A stretch of DNA of 64,000 nucleotides from Methylobacter sp. (lineage in GTDB: Bacteria > Pseudomonadota > Gammaproteobacteria > Methylococcales > Methylomonadaceae). The translations under genes were made by a program, and so were the position numbers. Of the stretch, positions 32,289 to 41,649 are shown piece by piece (the stretch's first letter is position 1; every line of letters begins with the position of its first letter). The stretch spans positions 22,455-86,454 of the forward strand of contig SCPZ01000099.1 in NCBI GenBank assembly GCA_004299305.1, written 5' to 3'. The notes below the pieces were generated by a model, which saw only the letters and a program-made list of their open reading frames with translations, was not told the DNA's origin and ran no database searches.

Positions 32289-33083
32289 ATGAAAAATTTA
32301 TTTGAATTTGCCGAGGCGTTTTTTCGTCAGGCCAATGTCGATGAAAAGTTAGCGCTGACGCACCAGGCTTGGCAGGCTTACATGGCTGGGGAGTTAACGT
32401 TTACCTCGGATATGCCTGTATTGCCAATAGAGCAGGTAATATTTCCTGAGCGACCGGAGTTATTGGCGCCACGCCAGATGCCTCGGCGGAAATTGACTAC
32501 AAGCGCCGGTGTTGCGGCGTTTTTTCATGCTATTGCCCACGTTGAATTTGTCGCCATTTATCTGGCTTGGGATATTTTGTATCGTTTTCGCGCCATGCCC
32601 GAGCAGTTTTACCTGGATTGGCTGCGTGTTGCGGATGAAGAAGCACAGCATTTTTCATTAATCAGGGCGCATTTGCGGGTTATGCAGGTTGAATACGGCG
32701 ATTTACCTGCGCACAGCGGCTTATGGGATCATGCCAAAGACACAGCCGATGATTTACCGGGCCGGTTGGCGATGGTTCCCCGCTGTATGGAAGCGCGGGG
32801 ATTGGATGTGACGCCAGCGCTTATTGAAAAATTCAGGATGCTGGGTGATGATGCAAGCGTGGCAATTTTAACGCGGATTTTAACCGACGAAGTAGGGCAT
32901 GTAGAGTTGGGTTCTTATTGGTTCAAGTTCGTTTGTCAACAACAGGGTTTTGAAGCCGAAGCCAAATACCGGGAGTTAATCGATCAGTATTATATTGGCG
33001 GTAAACCTAAAGGCCCGTTTAACAGGGAATTGCGTAAAATTGCCGGTTTTTCGGATGCTGAGCTGGATTGGCTGGAATGTTAA
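32289..33083 (+). CDS. DUF455 ferritin-like protein
   Basis: HAIAHVEFVAIYLAWD, DEEAQHFSLI, ILTDEVGHVELGSYWF. Confidence 0.88.
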   Translation: MKNLFEFAEAFFRQANVDEKLALTHQAWQAYMAGELTFTSDMPVLPIEQVIFPERPELLAPRQMPRRKLTTSAGVAAFFHAIAHVEFVAIYLAWDILYRFRAMPEQFYLDWLRVADEEAQHFSLIRAHLRVMQVEYGDLPAHSGLWDHAKDTADDLPGRLAMVPRCMEARGLDVTPALIEKFRMLGDDASVAILTRILTDEVGHVELGSYWFKFVCQQQGFEAEAKYRELIDQYYIGGKPKGPFNRELRKIAGFSDAELDWLEC

Positions 33084-33110
33084 ATGTATAAGCAGGTTAG
33101 CAGCTTATAA

Positions 33111-33223
33111 TAGAACACGGATGCCAAAAGTAGGCGCCTCTAGGCGATACCGATGAGACGGATTTTTACTTAATTGTTTTATCAGTGATTATCAGCCTAA
33201 TTCGTATCATCCGTATTCTATTT
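33111..33223. repeat. MITE-like element copy D
   Basis: TAGAACACGGATG...CATCCGTATTCTA; shares the interior and 23-bp insert with copy B. Confidence 0.7.
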
Positions 33224-33253
33224 GATGTGTCTTCGTGGTTTTATGCCTTATAG

Positions 33254-34420
33254 TTGATGTGTATGGAAAATCAGGAAACAACGATGACTGACACTACAAC
33301 TAATCAGGATATACCGCCTACGCTGGAAGTCGTTAAACAGGATGACGAACAACAGTGCGTCAAATTATCCGGCAGTTGGAATCTTCGCAGTCTGGTAACA
33401 GCGCCCGCACTGAACCGGACAATCGGCTTGTACGCAGCTAAAAATATGTCCTGGGATATGCGTTCGGTTGAGGTGCTCGACAGCGCCGGCGCGTTGATAC
33501 TCTGGAAAGCATGGGGAAAAAGGCTGCCGGTTGCAGTGCAGATGCGCCCTGAGCATCTGCGCTTGTTCGAGCGCTGGCAAGTTCAGATCATTCCTAAATC
33601 CGAACCGGCCAAATACAATTTAAGCTTGGTCATTAAATACCTACGTCAAGTGCTTGCCAATTTTCGAGGGCAGCTGCTGCAATTGGTGACATTATTGGGC
33701 CAGCTGGTTTTGGATAGCGGCTACCTGTTACTGCATCCGGGGGAAATTCCCTGGTCGGAAATTTCCATTTCGATTTATGAATCCGGGGTTCGGGCTTTGG
33801 GCATTACCGCGCTGGTGGGTTTTTTGATCGGCATCGTGCTGAGTTATTTATCGGCATTGCAATTGAAGATTTTCGGGGCGGAGATTTACATCATCGATAT
33901 TCTGGGCTTGAGTATTATTCGTGAGCTGGGACCTTTGCTGGCCGCTATTTTAGTTGCCGGACGCTCAGGTTCGGCAATGACCGCGCAAATCGGTATCATG
34001 CGGGTTACCGAGGAACTCGATGCCTTGTCGGCGATGGGTATATCGCATTCCTTACGTTTGATTTTTCCCAAAGTAATGGCGCTGACCATGGTCCTGCCGC
34101 TGCTGAGCGTATGGACCAGCACGATGGCGCTGATCGGCGGGATGTTTTCTGCGCAAACTACGCTGGACATCAGTTATCAGCAATTTTTCCTTAAATTACC
34201 CGATGCGGTGCCGCTGGTTAACCTGCTGATCGGCTTGGGGAAAAGCGCTGTTTTCGGTTTGATGATTGCCTTGATTGCCTGTCATTTCGGTTTTCGGATT
34301 AAACCGAATACCGAAAGTCTAGGCAATGAGACCACTAATTCCGTGGTGGCTGCGATTACTGTGGTGATCATGGTCGATGCGGTATTCGCTATCCTGTTCA
34401 TGAATGTGGGGATGCCATGA
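33254..34420 (+). CDS. mlaE: MlaE-family ABC permease with N-terminal STAS-like region
   Basis: IIRELGPLLAAILVAGRSGSAMTAQIGIMRVTEELDALSAMG. Confidence 0.93.
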   Translation: MMCMENQETTMTDTTTNQDIPPTLEVVKQDDEQQCVKLSGSWNLRSLVTAPALNRTIGLYAAKNMSWDMRSVEVLDSAGALILWKAWGKRLPVAVQMRPEHLRLFERWQVQIIPKSEPAKYNLSLVIKYLRQVLANFRGQLLQLVTLLGQLVLDSGYLLLHPGEIPWSEISISIYESGVRALGITALVGFLIGIVLSYLSALQLKIFGAEIYIIDILGLSIIRELGPLLAAILVAGRSGSAMTAQIGIMRVTEELDALSAMGISHSLRLIFPKVMALTMVLPLLSVWTSTMALIGGMFSAQTTLDISYQQFFLKLPDAVPLVNLLIGLGKSAVFGLMIALIACHFGFRIKPNTESLGNETTNSVVAAITVVIMVDAVFAILFMNVGMP

Positions 34421-35310
34421 GCGCTTATGCAATTCAGTTGGAGCATATCTGGACCAGCTTTGCCGATTCCCATGCCGGTACAGACAAGATTGTCCATCAG
34501 GACATTAGTCTGTGTTTGGAACATGGCGAAATTCTGGGTTTGGTCGGCGCATCCGGTTGCGGCAAGACCACTTTATTGCGCGAAATTATCGGCTTGCAAG
34601 CACCCACGCGGGGCGAAGTGTTTGTGATGGGGCAGTCTTTAAAAAACACTAATTCCAATCACGGTCAGCGCTTGCGCAATAATTGCGGGGTGCTGTTCCA
34701 GAAAGGCGCGTTATTTAGCGTCTTAAATGTTTTCGATAATATTTCCTTTCCACTGCGGGAGCTGGGTTTTAAGGATGAGGAATTGATTGCGCGCATCGTG
34801 TTTATGAAGCTATCTATGGTCGGCTTGGCTGCCGGCGACGCCTGGTTAAAGCCTGCCGATTTGTCGGGCGGCATGATCAAGCGGGTGGCGCTGGCTCGCA
34901 CCATGGTGCTGGAGCCGGGCTTGTTGTTGCTTGATGAACCGACTTCGGGGCTCGATCCTATTTCCAGTGAGGATTTTGTCAGCCTGTTATCCGAGCTGCA
35001 TAAGGACCTGCATTTTACGGTAGTCATGGTGACCCATGATTTGGATATATTGAGGGATTTGTGTACGAAAGTCGCAGTGCTGGCTGATAACAAATTAGTT
35101 GCTTTTGGGACGCTGGCCGAGGTTTTAGACTGCAAGCATCCTTTTGTAGAGAAATTTTTTCATAATAAACGGGCCGAGCGGGTGTTTCAATATATCGCCA
35201 GGGATGGTGTGTATGCCGCAGGCCCGCCGGGAGCGGGCGCGGCGATCGCCAGGGATGGTGTGTATGCCGCCAGCCCGTCGGGCGCGGTTCAGGAGACTGC
35301 TCATGGGTAA
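34417..35310 (+). CDS. mlaF: MlaF-family ABC ATPase with repeat-encoded C-terminal tail
   Basis: GLVGASGCGKTTLLREIIGL, LSGGMIKRVALARTMVLEPGLLLLDEPTSGLDP. Confidence 0.93.
   Translation: MSAYAIQLEHIWTSFADSHAGTDKIVHQDISLCLEHGEILGLVGASGCGKTTLLREIIGLQAPTRGEVFVMGQSLKNTNSNHGQRLRNNCGVLFQKGALFSVLNVFDNISFPLRELGFKDEELIARIVFMKLSMVGLAAGDAWLKPADLSGGMIKRVALARTMVLEPGLLLLDEPTSGLDPISSEDFVSLLSELHKDLHFTVVMVTHDLDILRDLCTKVAVLADNKLVAFGTLAEVLDCKHPFVEKFFHNKRAERVFQYIARDGVYAAGPPGAGAAIARDGVYAASPSGAVQETAHG
35194..35295 (+). repeat. 51-bp in-frame tandem repeat at mlaF 3' end
   Basis: ATCGCCAGGGATGGTGTGTATGCCGC at 35194 and 35245 (period 51 bp = 17 aa, IARDGVYAA...). Confidence 0.9.
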
Positions 35311-36217
35311 AGAAAATCATGCACTCATTACCGGCTTGTTTTTAATTGCGTTGGTGACCGCATCGACAGCGATTATTTTCTGGATCGGCAGCATGGACCA
35401 GGAGAGAAATGTCTACGTCATTTCAACGCGAGCCTCGGTTTCCGGTCTTAATCCCGAATCGACGGTTTTTTACCGGGGCATAGCGGTGGGGAAGGTGCTG
35501 AATGTCCGCTTTGACCCTTTAGATTCCGGCACCATTCTGGTTCCGGTTGAAGTCGATAAAAACATCGTGTTGAGCAAAGGGGTTTACGCAACCTTGCGCT
35601 TAAAAGGGGTGACCGGTTTAACCCAGATTCAACTCGAAGACTCCGGTACTATTGCCGAAGCGTTATTGCCGGGGGATGATCCCGTGTCCAGGATTCCGTT
35701 GGTGCCGTCGTTGACCGACAAACTGATGGATTCAGGTGAAAATCTTCTGCATAAAGCCGATCATTTAATGCAGCGGCTGAGTGCCCTGCTAAACGATGAA
35801 AACGAGAAAAATATCGGTGGTATTCTAAATAACCTGAAATCATTGACCGACAAACTTTCCGAGTTGCAAAAAAGTGTCGATAAAGCGCTGGCCGGGGTGC
35901 CCGCATTGACTACCGATGCCCGAAAAACCCTGAATAATATCGATGCCTTGACTAACGACTTACAAGGTTTAACCAAAGACGTGCAAAATCTCAGTGTAAA
36001 AGCCAGCGGTCTGGTTGATAACGGGAAAACCACCGGAGACGCCTTGACCCAGACTACGTTACCGAAAATCAACAAGTTGTTGGCTGAATTGCAATCGACC
36101 ACGCAACAGGTAAAAAGAGTCGCTTCGATGTTGGAAAACGATCCACAGGGATTGCTGCTGGGGCCAAGTCAACAAGATGTAGGTCCAGGTGAGCCGGACT
36201 ATAAGGAACAGCAATGA
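35303..36217 (+). CDS. mlaD: MlaD/MCE-family protein
   Basis: TM then ISTRASVSGLNPESTVFYRGIAVGKVLNVRFDP; start set at MGKENHAL (35303). Confidence 0.93.
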   Translation: MGKENHALITGLFLIALVTASTAIIFWIGSMDQERNVYVISTRASVSGLNPESTVFYRGIAVGKVLNVRFDPLDSGTILVPVEVDKNIVLSKGVYATLRLKGVTGLTQIQLEDSGTIAEALLPGDDPVSRIPLVPSLTDKLMDSGENLLHKADHLMQRLSALLNDENEKNIGGILNNLKSLTDKLSELQKSVDKALAGVPALTTDARKTLNNIDALTNDLQGLTKDVQNLSVKASGLVDNGKTTGDALTQTTLPKINKLLAELQSTTQQVKRVASMLENDPQGLLLGPSQQDVGPGEPDYKEQQ

Positions 36218-36738
36218 AATACCTGTTAATAGGATGCTTGGTCTTTTTTGGCGGCTGTAGCGTTCCCGCCAAACAACCTGTACTGCATGATTTTGGCGTG
36301 CCTGTATCCGCCGCCGCTCAGCAAGTCAAAGCATCGGTTACCGTCAATGCCCCGACTTGGCTTTGGGATAACCGTATCCGCTATCGATTGCTTTTTGCCT
36401 CCCCCTCCCAAGTCAGGTTCTATGGATTAGATCGTTGGATCGCCTCGCCGCCTGAATTGCTTGAGCAGTTGTTGGGGAGCGGCAAGGCCCAGGATTACGC
36501 TTTGATAATTCAATTGCAGGATTTTGAGCAGCAATTCGATGCGCCTGATCGAGCACGCGTGGTGTTGCGTTTTTCAGTGGAAGTTTATTCTGCCAATAAT
36601 AAACAGAAGATCGGGACGCAGGCGTTTTATCTGCAACAAGCCACTAAAACCCCTGATGCAGCCGGTGCAATAAACGGCTTTATTGATTTAGCACAACAGG
36701 CTGCTGAAAAAATTCAGGGTTGGCTTATGGGATTATAA
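36214..36738 (+). CDS. ABC-type transport auxiliary lipoprotein (PqiC-like)
   Basis: Lipobox FFGGCS; position after mlaD with ATGA overlap. Confidence 0.8.
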   Translation: MKYLLIGCLVFFGGCSVPAKQPVLHDFGVPVSAAAQQVKASVTVNAPTWLWDNRIRYRLLFASPSQVRFYGLDRWIASPPELLEQLLGSGKAQDYALIIQLQDFEQQFDAPDRARVVLRFSVEVYSANNKQKIGTQAFYLQQATKTPDAAGAINGFIDLAQQAAEKIQGWLMGL

Positions 36739-36790
36739 AATCAGGCTCTGCGTATATAGTTAAACGATACTGGCTTAAAAGGCTTACCGG

Positions 36791-37168
36791 ATGATAGAGA
36801 CAAAACTTCGCGAATATGAAAATTTTCATATTGTGTTATGGCTTTTGAAAGATAGTTGTTGGTTGATGGAATGGAAGCTGGGAGGAATTATCATGATTGT
36901 GCCGACAATTGCGGCGGCTTTCCATATTACCTGGCTTGGACGAAAAAACGCCGCCAATTTGTTTCATAATTTAGCGATCAGTAACTGGATATGCGGTAAT
37001 GCTGTTTGGATGATAGGGGAATTCTTTTTTAATGACAGCTTTAGGCCTTTTGCTAAGGTATTTTTTTGCATCGGTGTTATGTTTCTTGCGGTCTATTATT
37101 TTGGCGTGTTACCGAAAGAAAAACGCTCTCGTCAAAAAACGGCAACGCTGGATCAATTGGGGTTGTAG
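36791..37168 (+). CDS. Small hypothetical membrane protein
   Basis: 125 aa with several TM segments; no family recognised. Confidence 0.6.
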   Translation: MIETKLREYENFHIVLWLLKDSCWLMEWKLGGIIMIVPTIAAAFHITWLGRKNAANLFHNLAISNWICGNAVWMIGEFFFNDSFRPFAKVFFCIGVMFLAVYYFGVLPKEKRSRQKTATLDQLGL

Positions 37169-37251
37169 AATCTTTTGTCAATCCGGTTTGAACTGTTCAG
37201 GTTTATATTGCCGACTCGGTAGCATCGATATTAGTCGACTTAATCCCCTTA

Positions 37252-37281
37252 TAGGCCTTAAGCATCCCTGCTTAAGGCCTA
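37252..37281. terminator. Probable bidirectional terminator hairpin
   Basis: TAGGCCTTAAGCA-TCCC-TGCTTAAGGCCTA between convergent genes. Confidence 0.75.
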
Positions 37282-37301
37282 ATGAAAAATTAAAATGCGT
37301 A

Positions 37302-37793
37302 CTAATCGATTTCGATGTTTTTGCGCTTGCTTTTTTCGGTTTTTGGAATGGTGACTTTCAATATTCCATCGGTGAACGATGCTTTTGCCTTATCACCATC
37401 GACATTGTCGGGTAAGGACAGGGTGCGCTGAAATTCGCCGCGCGTTATTTCGCGGCGGAAATATTTGCCTTTTTCCTCTTCCTTTTTTTCTTCTTTGGAG
37501 GACGTGCGGATGGTAATGGTCTGGTTGTGAATTGAGATATCCAAGTCTTCTTTTTTAACGCCCGGCAATGCCGCCTGAACTTCTATGTCATCATCGTGAT
37601 CGAGAATATCAACCTTCGGAAAGCTGATTTCCGGTAAGGTCGGCATATTCCAGTCTAACAATCGAGGCCATCTGCGTGAGAGGAAATCATCAAAAAAGTT
37701 GTCAAACTCATCAAATGACATCAACCCGCCGCGTGATGTTTTGGGCAATAATTCAGAATCTTTTTTTGTGGTGTCTATTTCTTTGTCGGTCAT
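37302..37793 (-). CDS. Hsp20/alpha-crystallin family small heat shock protein
   Basis: VDILDHDDDIEVQAALPGVKKEDLDISI..FQRTLSLPDNVDGDKAKASFTDGILKVTIPK. Confidence 0.95.
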   Translation of the reverse strand: MTDKEIDTTKKDSELLPKTSRGGLMSFDEFDNFFDDFLSRRWPRLLDWNMPTLPEISFPKVDILDHDDDIEVQAALPGVKKEDLDISIHNQTITIRTSSKEEKKEEEKGKYFRREITRGEFQRTLSLPDNVDGDKAKASFTDGILKVTIPKTEKSKRKNIEID

Positions 37794-37860
37794 AAAATTG
37801 CTCCGGAAATATAATTGAATTAAGAATGTTAGCCTAATAGAGCGTTGCGACTATACATTG

Positions 37861-38049
37861 TTACAACAAAAGTTCTTGTTCCGCCTCAAGCCAGTCTTCA
37901 AGTTCGTAACCTGGTGCAAAATCTCTATTTTCAGCTTTGTAATAGGCTAGTTCAGCAATCTTGGCATCACGATCAGGAAGGCATATCGCTGAACGGTCTT
38001 CATCTGGATTTGAGATTTTTTTTTCATGTTTTTTAACAGTTGCAGCCAT
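37861..38049 (-). CDS. DUF2934-like small protein
   Basis: RDAKIAELAYYKAENRDFAPGYELEDWLEAEQEL. Confidence 0.75.
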   Translation of the reverse strand: MAATVKKHEKKISNPDEDRSAICLPDRDAKIAELAYYKAENRDFAPGYELEDWLEAEQELLL

Positions 38050-38505
38050 TTTTCACCCCTAATAGTTAAGTATTGTCCTTTGGACTGTGTATAAAACAAA
38101 TAACTTCGCATTATTCGGCTACCTACTTTTAAGCCGGGACAACATCGCAACTCGCGAACGGTGCAATTCTTTTGGCGACGCGTGTTGCGAATTCCATGAC
38201 ATCATGGGCGCGGTCACGTCTTAAGTTGGTAGCCCATGATTCTAAATAGAAAAACGAGAAAAGATATTAGTAAAAACACCTACCGCCGCTGTTTGATTCA
38301 AAAACTGTCTATGATTCGCAGAATCAGTGTGGGCGTAATGTGGCTGGCGTGTTTTCGTCGCAAAAAATAGCCGTTTTTTGCTGATGCGCACGAAATAACT
38401 TCAACAACTAGCTTCCTCTCCTGCTGGACGACTGCATGGATGCAGGAGGTAGAGCAACGCAGGAGCAGTTGCCGAGAGGGCTGGGGTAACTCATACAGCC
38501 GATTT

Positions 38506-38538
38506 ACAGATAACATTCCTTCAAGGGATGTTCTCTGT
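38506..38538. repeat. 33-bp palindromic repeat, imperfect copy
   Basis: ACAGATAACATTCCTTCAAGGGATGTTCTCTGT, two mismatches from the copy at 41547. Confidence 0.8.
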
Positions 38539-38561
38539 TCAAGTTATTTAGTTTTCATTTC

Positions 38562-39215
38562 TTACCTGCCTTCTGCCGCTTTTCGATACCAATAAGCAGC
38601 TTTAGTGTCATCCTTTGTTACGCCTTGCCCCGTTTTATATTTAAGAGCCAAATTGTATTGCGCATTTGCATTGCCTTGTTCTGCGGCTTTGAGATACCAC
38701 GAAACCGCTTCAGCATAGTCTTGTGTTACATGTTGACCCTGGTCATACATAACCCCTAAATTGAACTGGGCTTTTGCGTGGCCTTGATCCGCCAAGTGTT
38801 GATACAGTGAAAAGGCTTCTGCATGACGGCCTTGGTCGTTCAAGTCATATGCATGTTGAAAGGTAGCTTCACTATTAGTGTTTGATGGCGGTGGCTGCGG
38901 CGTGTCTTGCTTTTGACTATGCTGCTGTTCAGGTGCTTTGTCAGCTTCGTTGAACTGCGCCTTTTCACGTTGGTGTTTAGTTCGAGCTTCTTGCTCTCGA
39001 ATCCATGCGTTATGTTCCGCTCGCTTAGCCGGGTCTATTAATACGGCATAGGACGTGTTTACCAGTCTTATGACTCTTTCTGCTTCCTCGGCGCTGCCCT
39101 GGAATTTGTCGGGGTGAAAAGTTTGGCAAAGGGCTTTGTAAGCCGCTTTGATGACGCTAGCGGGAGCGTCTCTGGTAACCTTGAGGTTGTCGTAATGGGT
39201 ACGTATGTTAGCCAT
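38562..39215 (-). CDS. J-domain protein with Sel1-like repeats
   Basis: THYDNLKVTRDAPASVIKAAYKALCQTFHPDKF; AKAQFNLGVMYDQGQHVTQDYAEAVSWYLKAAEQGNANAQYNL. Confidence 0.92.
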   Translation of the reverse strand: MANIRTHYDNLKVTRDAPASVIKAAYKALCQTFHPDKFQGSAEEAERVIRLVNTSYAVLIDPAKRAEHNAWIREQEARTKHQREKAQFNEADKAPEQQHSQKQDTPQPPPSNTNSEATFQHAYDLNDQGRHAEAFSLYQHLADQGHAKAQFNLGVMYDQGQHVTQDYAEAVSWYLKAAEQGNANAQYNLALKYKTGQGVTKDDTKAAYWYRKAAEGR

Positions 39216-39431
39216 AGAACTTATTGTTATTTTTTTACCGTGGACGAAAATCGTGACAATTATACTGGTTCTATCGAACTAACCGCAAAAACGCGTAGTT
39301 TTACCGGCAAGCTTTAAATTCTTTTGCTTTGTAGGCGGTGGCTTTGGATAATAGCTGCTATGGCTTGTTTTCAGTTGGAAACACCAAACGCTTTAATTAG
39401 GCTTTGTGATGACAAAGCATGAGACGAGGAT

Positions 39432-41519
39432 ATGCAGAGAAAAGAATACCAGTTAAAACCGGGAAATCCTTATCCTTCCGGTTCCAGGGCTAAAAATAAG
39501 GGCGTTAATTTTTCCATTTTTAGTCGTTATGCAACGTATGTGGAGCTGTTGCTGTTTAGCACCTCAGATTGCGTTGAACCCTTTCAAACCATCGTGTTGC
39601 GGGAAGATATTAACCGCACCTTTTTTTCCTGGCATGTCTATGTGGTCGGGTTGCCGGTTGGCACATGGTATGCGTGGCGCATGGACGGTCCTAATCAAGT
39701 TCGAGCTGGGCTGCATTTCGATAAGGACAAGCAATTGATTGACCCTTGGGTGCGCGCAGTCAGCCATAAACGCTGGAGTCGCAAGGCGGCATGCCTGTCT
39801 GGCGACAATAAGCTTAGCGCTATGCGTTGCGTTGTCGTTGACGACCATTATGATTGGGAAGGCGATGTGCCGTTACGCATTCGCAGTGAAAAAGCCATTG
39901 TTTATGAACTGCATGTGGGCGGTTTTACCCGGCATCCCTCTGCACAAGTAGCTAATCCGGGTACCTTTGCAGGATTGATTGAAAAAATCCCTTACCTAAA
40001 AAAACTGGGCATTACCCATGTCGAACTATTGCCGGTAATGGCCTTCGATGAGCAGGATGTGCCTAAATATACGGCCGATATGGGGCTAAAAAACTATTGG
40101 GGTTACAGCACTCACAGTTTTTTCAGTCCGCATCCCGGTTACTGTGTGACCCCGGAGCAGGGCACTCATGTACAGGAATTTCGCGATTTGGTTAAAGCGC
40201 TGCATCAGGCCGGTATGGGCGTCATCATGGATGTGGTGTTTAATCATACTGCCGAGGCCGGGGCGGATGGACCGATTATTAATTTCAGGGGCGTGGGCGA
40301 TGATATTTTTTATCATCATGATAAGTTCGATAAAAGCATTCTGCATGACTACACCGGCTGCGGCAATACGGTAAACGCCAATCATCCACTGGTAGCTAAT
40401 TTTATTATCAGCTGCCTGGAATATTGGGTCAGGGAAATGCATGTCGATGGTTTTCGTTTTGACCTGGCTAGTGCGTTGGCCAGAGGGGAGGGGGGGGAAG
40501 TCCTGCAAGATCCGCCCTTGCTCTGGGGTATTGAGCTTTCAGAACAGCTGGCTAAAACCAAGCTGATTGCCGAGGCTTGGGATGCGGCAGGGCTGTATCA
40601 GGTCGGCAGCTTCCCCGGTTATCGCTGGGCCGAATGGAACGGCAGATACCGGGATGTTGTCCGGCGTTTTGTGCGCGGCGATAGCGGCTTGATCAATGAA
40701 CTTGCCACACGTCTTTGCGGCAGTAACGATCTATATGAACACAAAGGCCGACTGCCGATTAACAGCATTAACTTCGTCACCTGTCATGACGGTTTTACCC
40801 TGTACGATCTGTTCAGTTACAACGAAAAACATAATTATGCCAACGGCGAACATAACCAGGATGGCTGCAATAATAATTTAAGTTTTAATTGCGGTATTGA
40901 GGGGGAAACCGAAGATTCAAATATTCAGGCGTTGCGCAGAAAACAAGTGAAAAATGTTTTTGCCATATTGCTGCTTAGCCAGGGAGTTCCTATGCTGCTT
41001 GCCGGTGATGAGTTATTAAACAGCCAGCACGGCAATAATAACTGTTACTGCCAGGATAACGAATTGTCTTGGATAGACTGGAATATGACCAAGCAAAATA
41101 CCGATATGTTGCGTTTTGTTCAATTGATGATAGCGTTGCGTAAAAGGCACGCCTCGGTCATGCGTCGGCGTTTTTTGACCGGAAAGGCCGTCAATAGCCG
41201 GGGAATACCCGAAATTCAATGGCATGGTTCTGAAATCAATAAGCCCTTATGGAATGATTTTACCGCCAAAATTTTAGCTTTTACCCTGGCAGGCATTGAA
41301 AGCGACGAATCCGATCTGCATGTTGCAATGAATATGGCAGATCAGCAAGTGGTCATTGAACTGCCGGTTATTGCCGACCATGTGTGGTGTCTGGCTTTGG
41401 ATACGTCGCTGAAATCGCCTCAAGATATAGTACAGCCGTTAGATCAAAAGCCAGTGGGCGAAAAATCTTATTCGATAAATCCCCGTACTGTCGTGGTTTT
41501 TGAGAATAGGCATTGTTGA
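39432..41519 (+). CDS. glgX: Glycogen debranching enzyme GlgX (isoamylase type)
   Basis: GNPYPSGSRAKNKGVNFSIFS, DVVFNHTAE, VDGFRFDLASALAR, NCYCQDNELSWIDW. Confidence 0.96.
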   Translation: MQRKEYQLKPGNPYPSGSRAKNKGVNFSIFSRYATYVELLLFSTSDCVEPFQTIVLREDINRTFFSWHVYVVGLPVGTWYAWRMDGPNQVRAGLHFDKDKQLIDPWVRAVSHKRWSRKAACLSGDNKLSAMRCVVVDDHYDWEGDVPLRIRSEKAIVYELHVGGFTRHPSAQVANPGTFAGLIEKIPYLKKLGITHVELLPVMAFDEQDVPKYTADMGLKNYWGYSTHSFFSPHPGYCVTPEQGTHVQEFRDLVKALHQAGMGVIMDVVFNHTAEAGADGPIINFRGVGDDIFYHHDKFDKSILHDYTGCGNTVNANHPLVANFIISCLEYWVREMHVDGFRFDLASALARGEGGEVLQDPPLLWGIELSEQLAKTKLIAEAWDAAGLYQVGSFPGYRWAEWNGRYRDVVRRFVRGDSGLINELATRLCGSNDLYEHKGRLPINSINFVTCHDGFTLYDLFSYNEKHNYANGEHNQDGCNNNLSFNCGIEGETEDSNIQALRRKQVKNVFAILLLSQGVPMLLAGDELLNSQHGNNNCYCQDNELSWIDWNMTKQNTDMLRFVQLMIALRKRHASVMRRRFLTGKAVNSRGIPEIQWHGSEINKPLWNDFTAKILAFTLAGIESDESDLHVAMNMADQQVVIELPVIADHVWCLALDTSLKSPQDIVQPLDQKPVGEKSYSINPRTVVVFENRHC

Positions 41520-41546
41520 ATAATCGGGCTGACGACTTAAGCCGGG

Positions 41547-41579
41547 ACAGATAACATCCCTTCAAGGGATGTTATCTGT
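41547..41579. repeat. 33-bp perfect palindrome downstream of glgX
   Basis: ACAGATAACATCCCTT-C-AAGGGATGTTATCTGT. Confidence 0.9.
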
Positions 41580-41649
41580 AAAATCGTCTCGCTTTAAATT
41601 GGAAGCCGGATTTTGCACTGCTTAAATCAACAGGATTAATATCCACGGC

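Noticed and set aside
38298-38516. 72-aa minus-strand ORF near 38.4 kb
   Set aside because: Overlaps repeat-like GCATGGATGC/GGAGGTAGAGC sequence with no protein motif.
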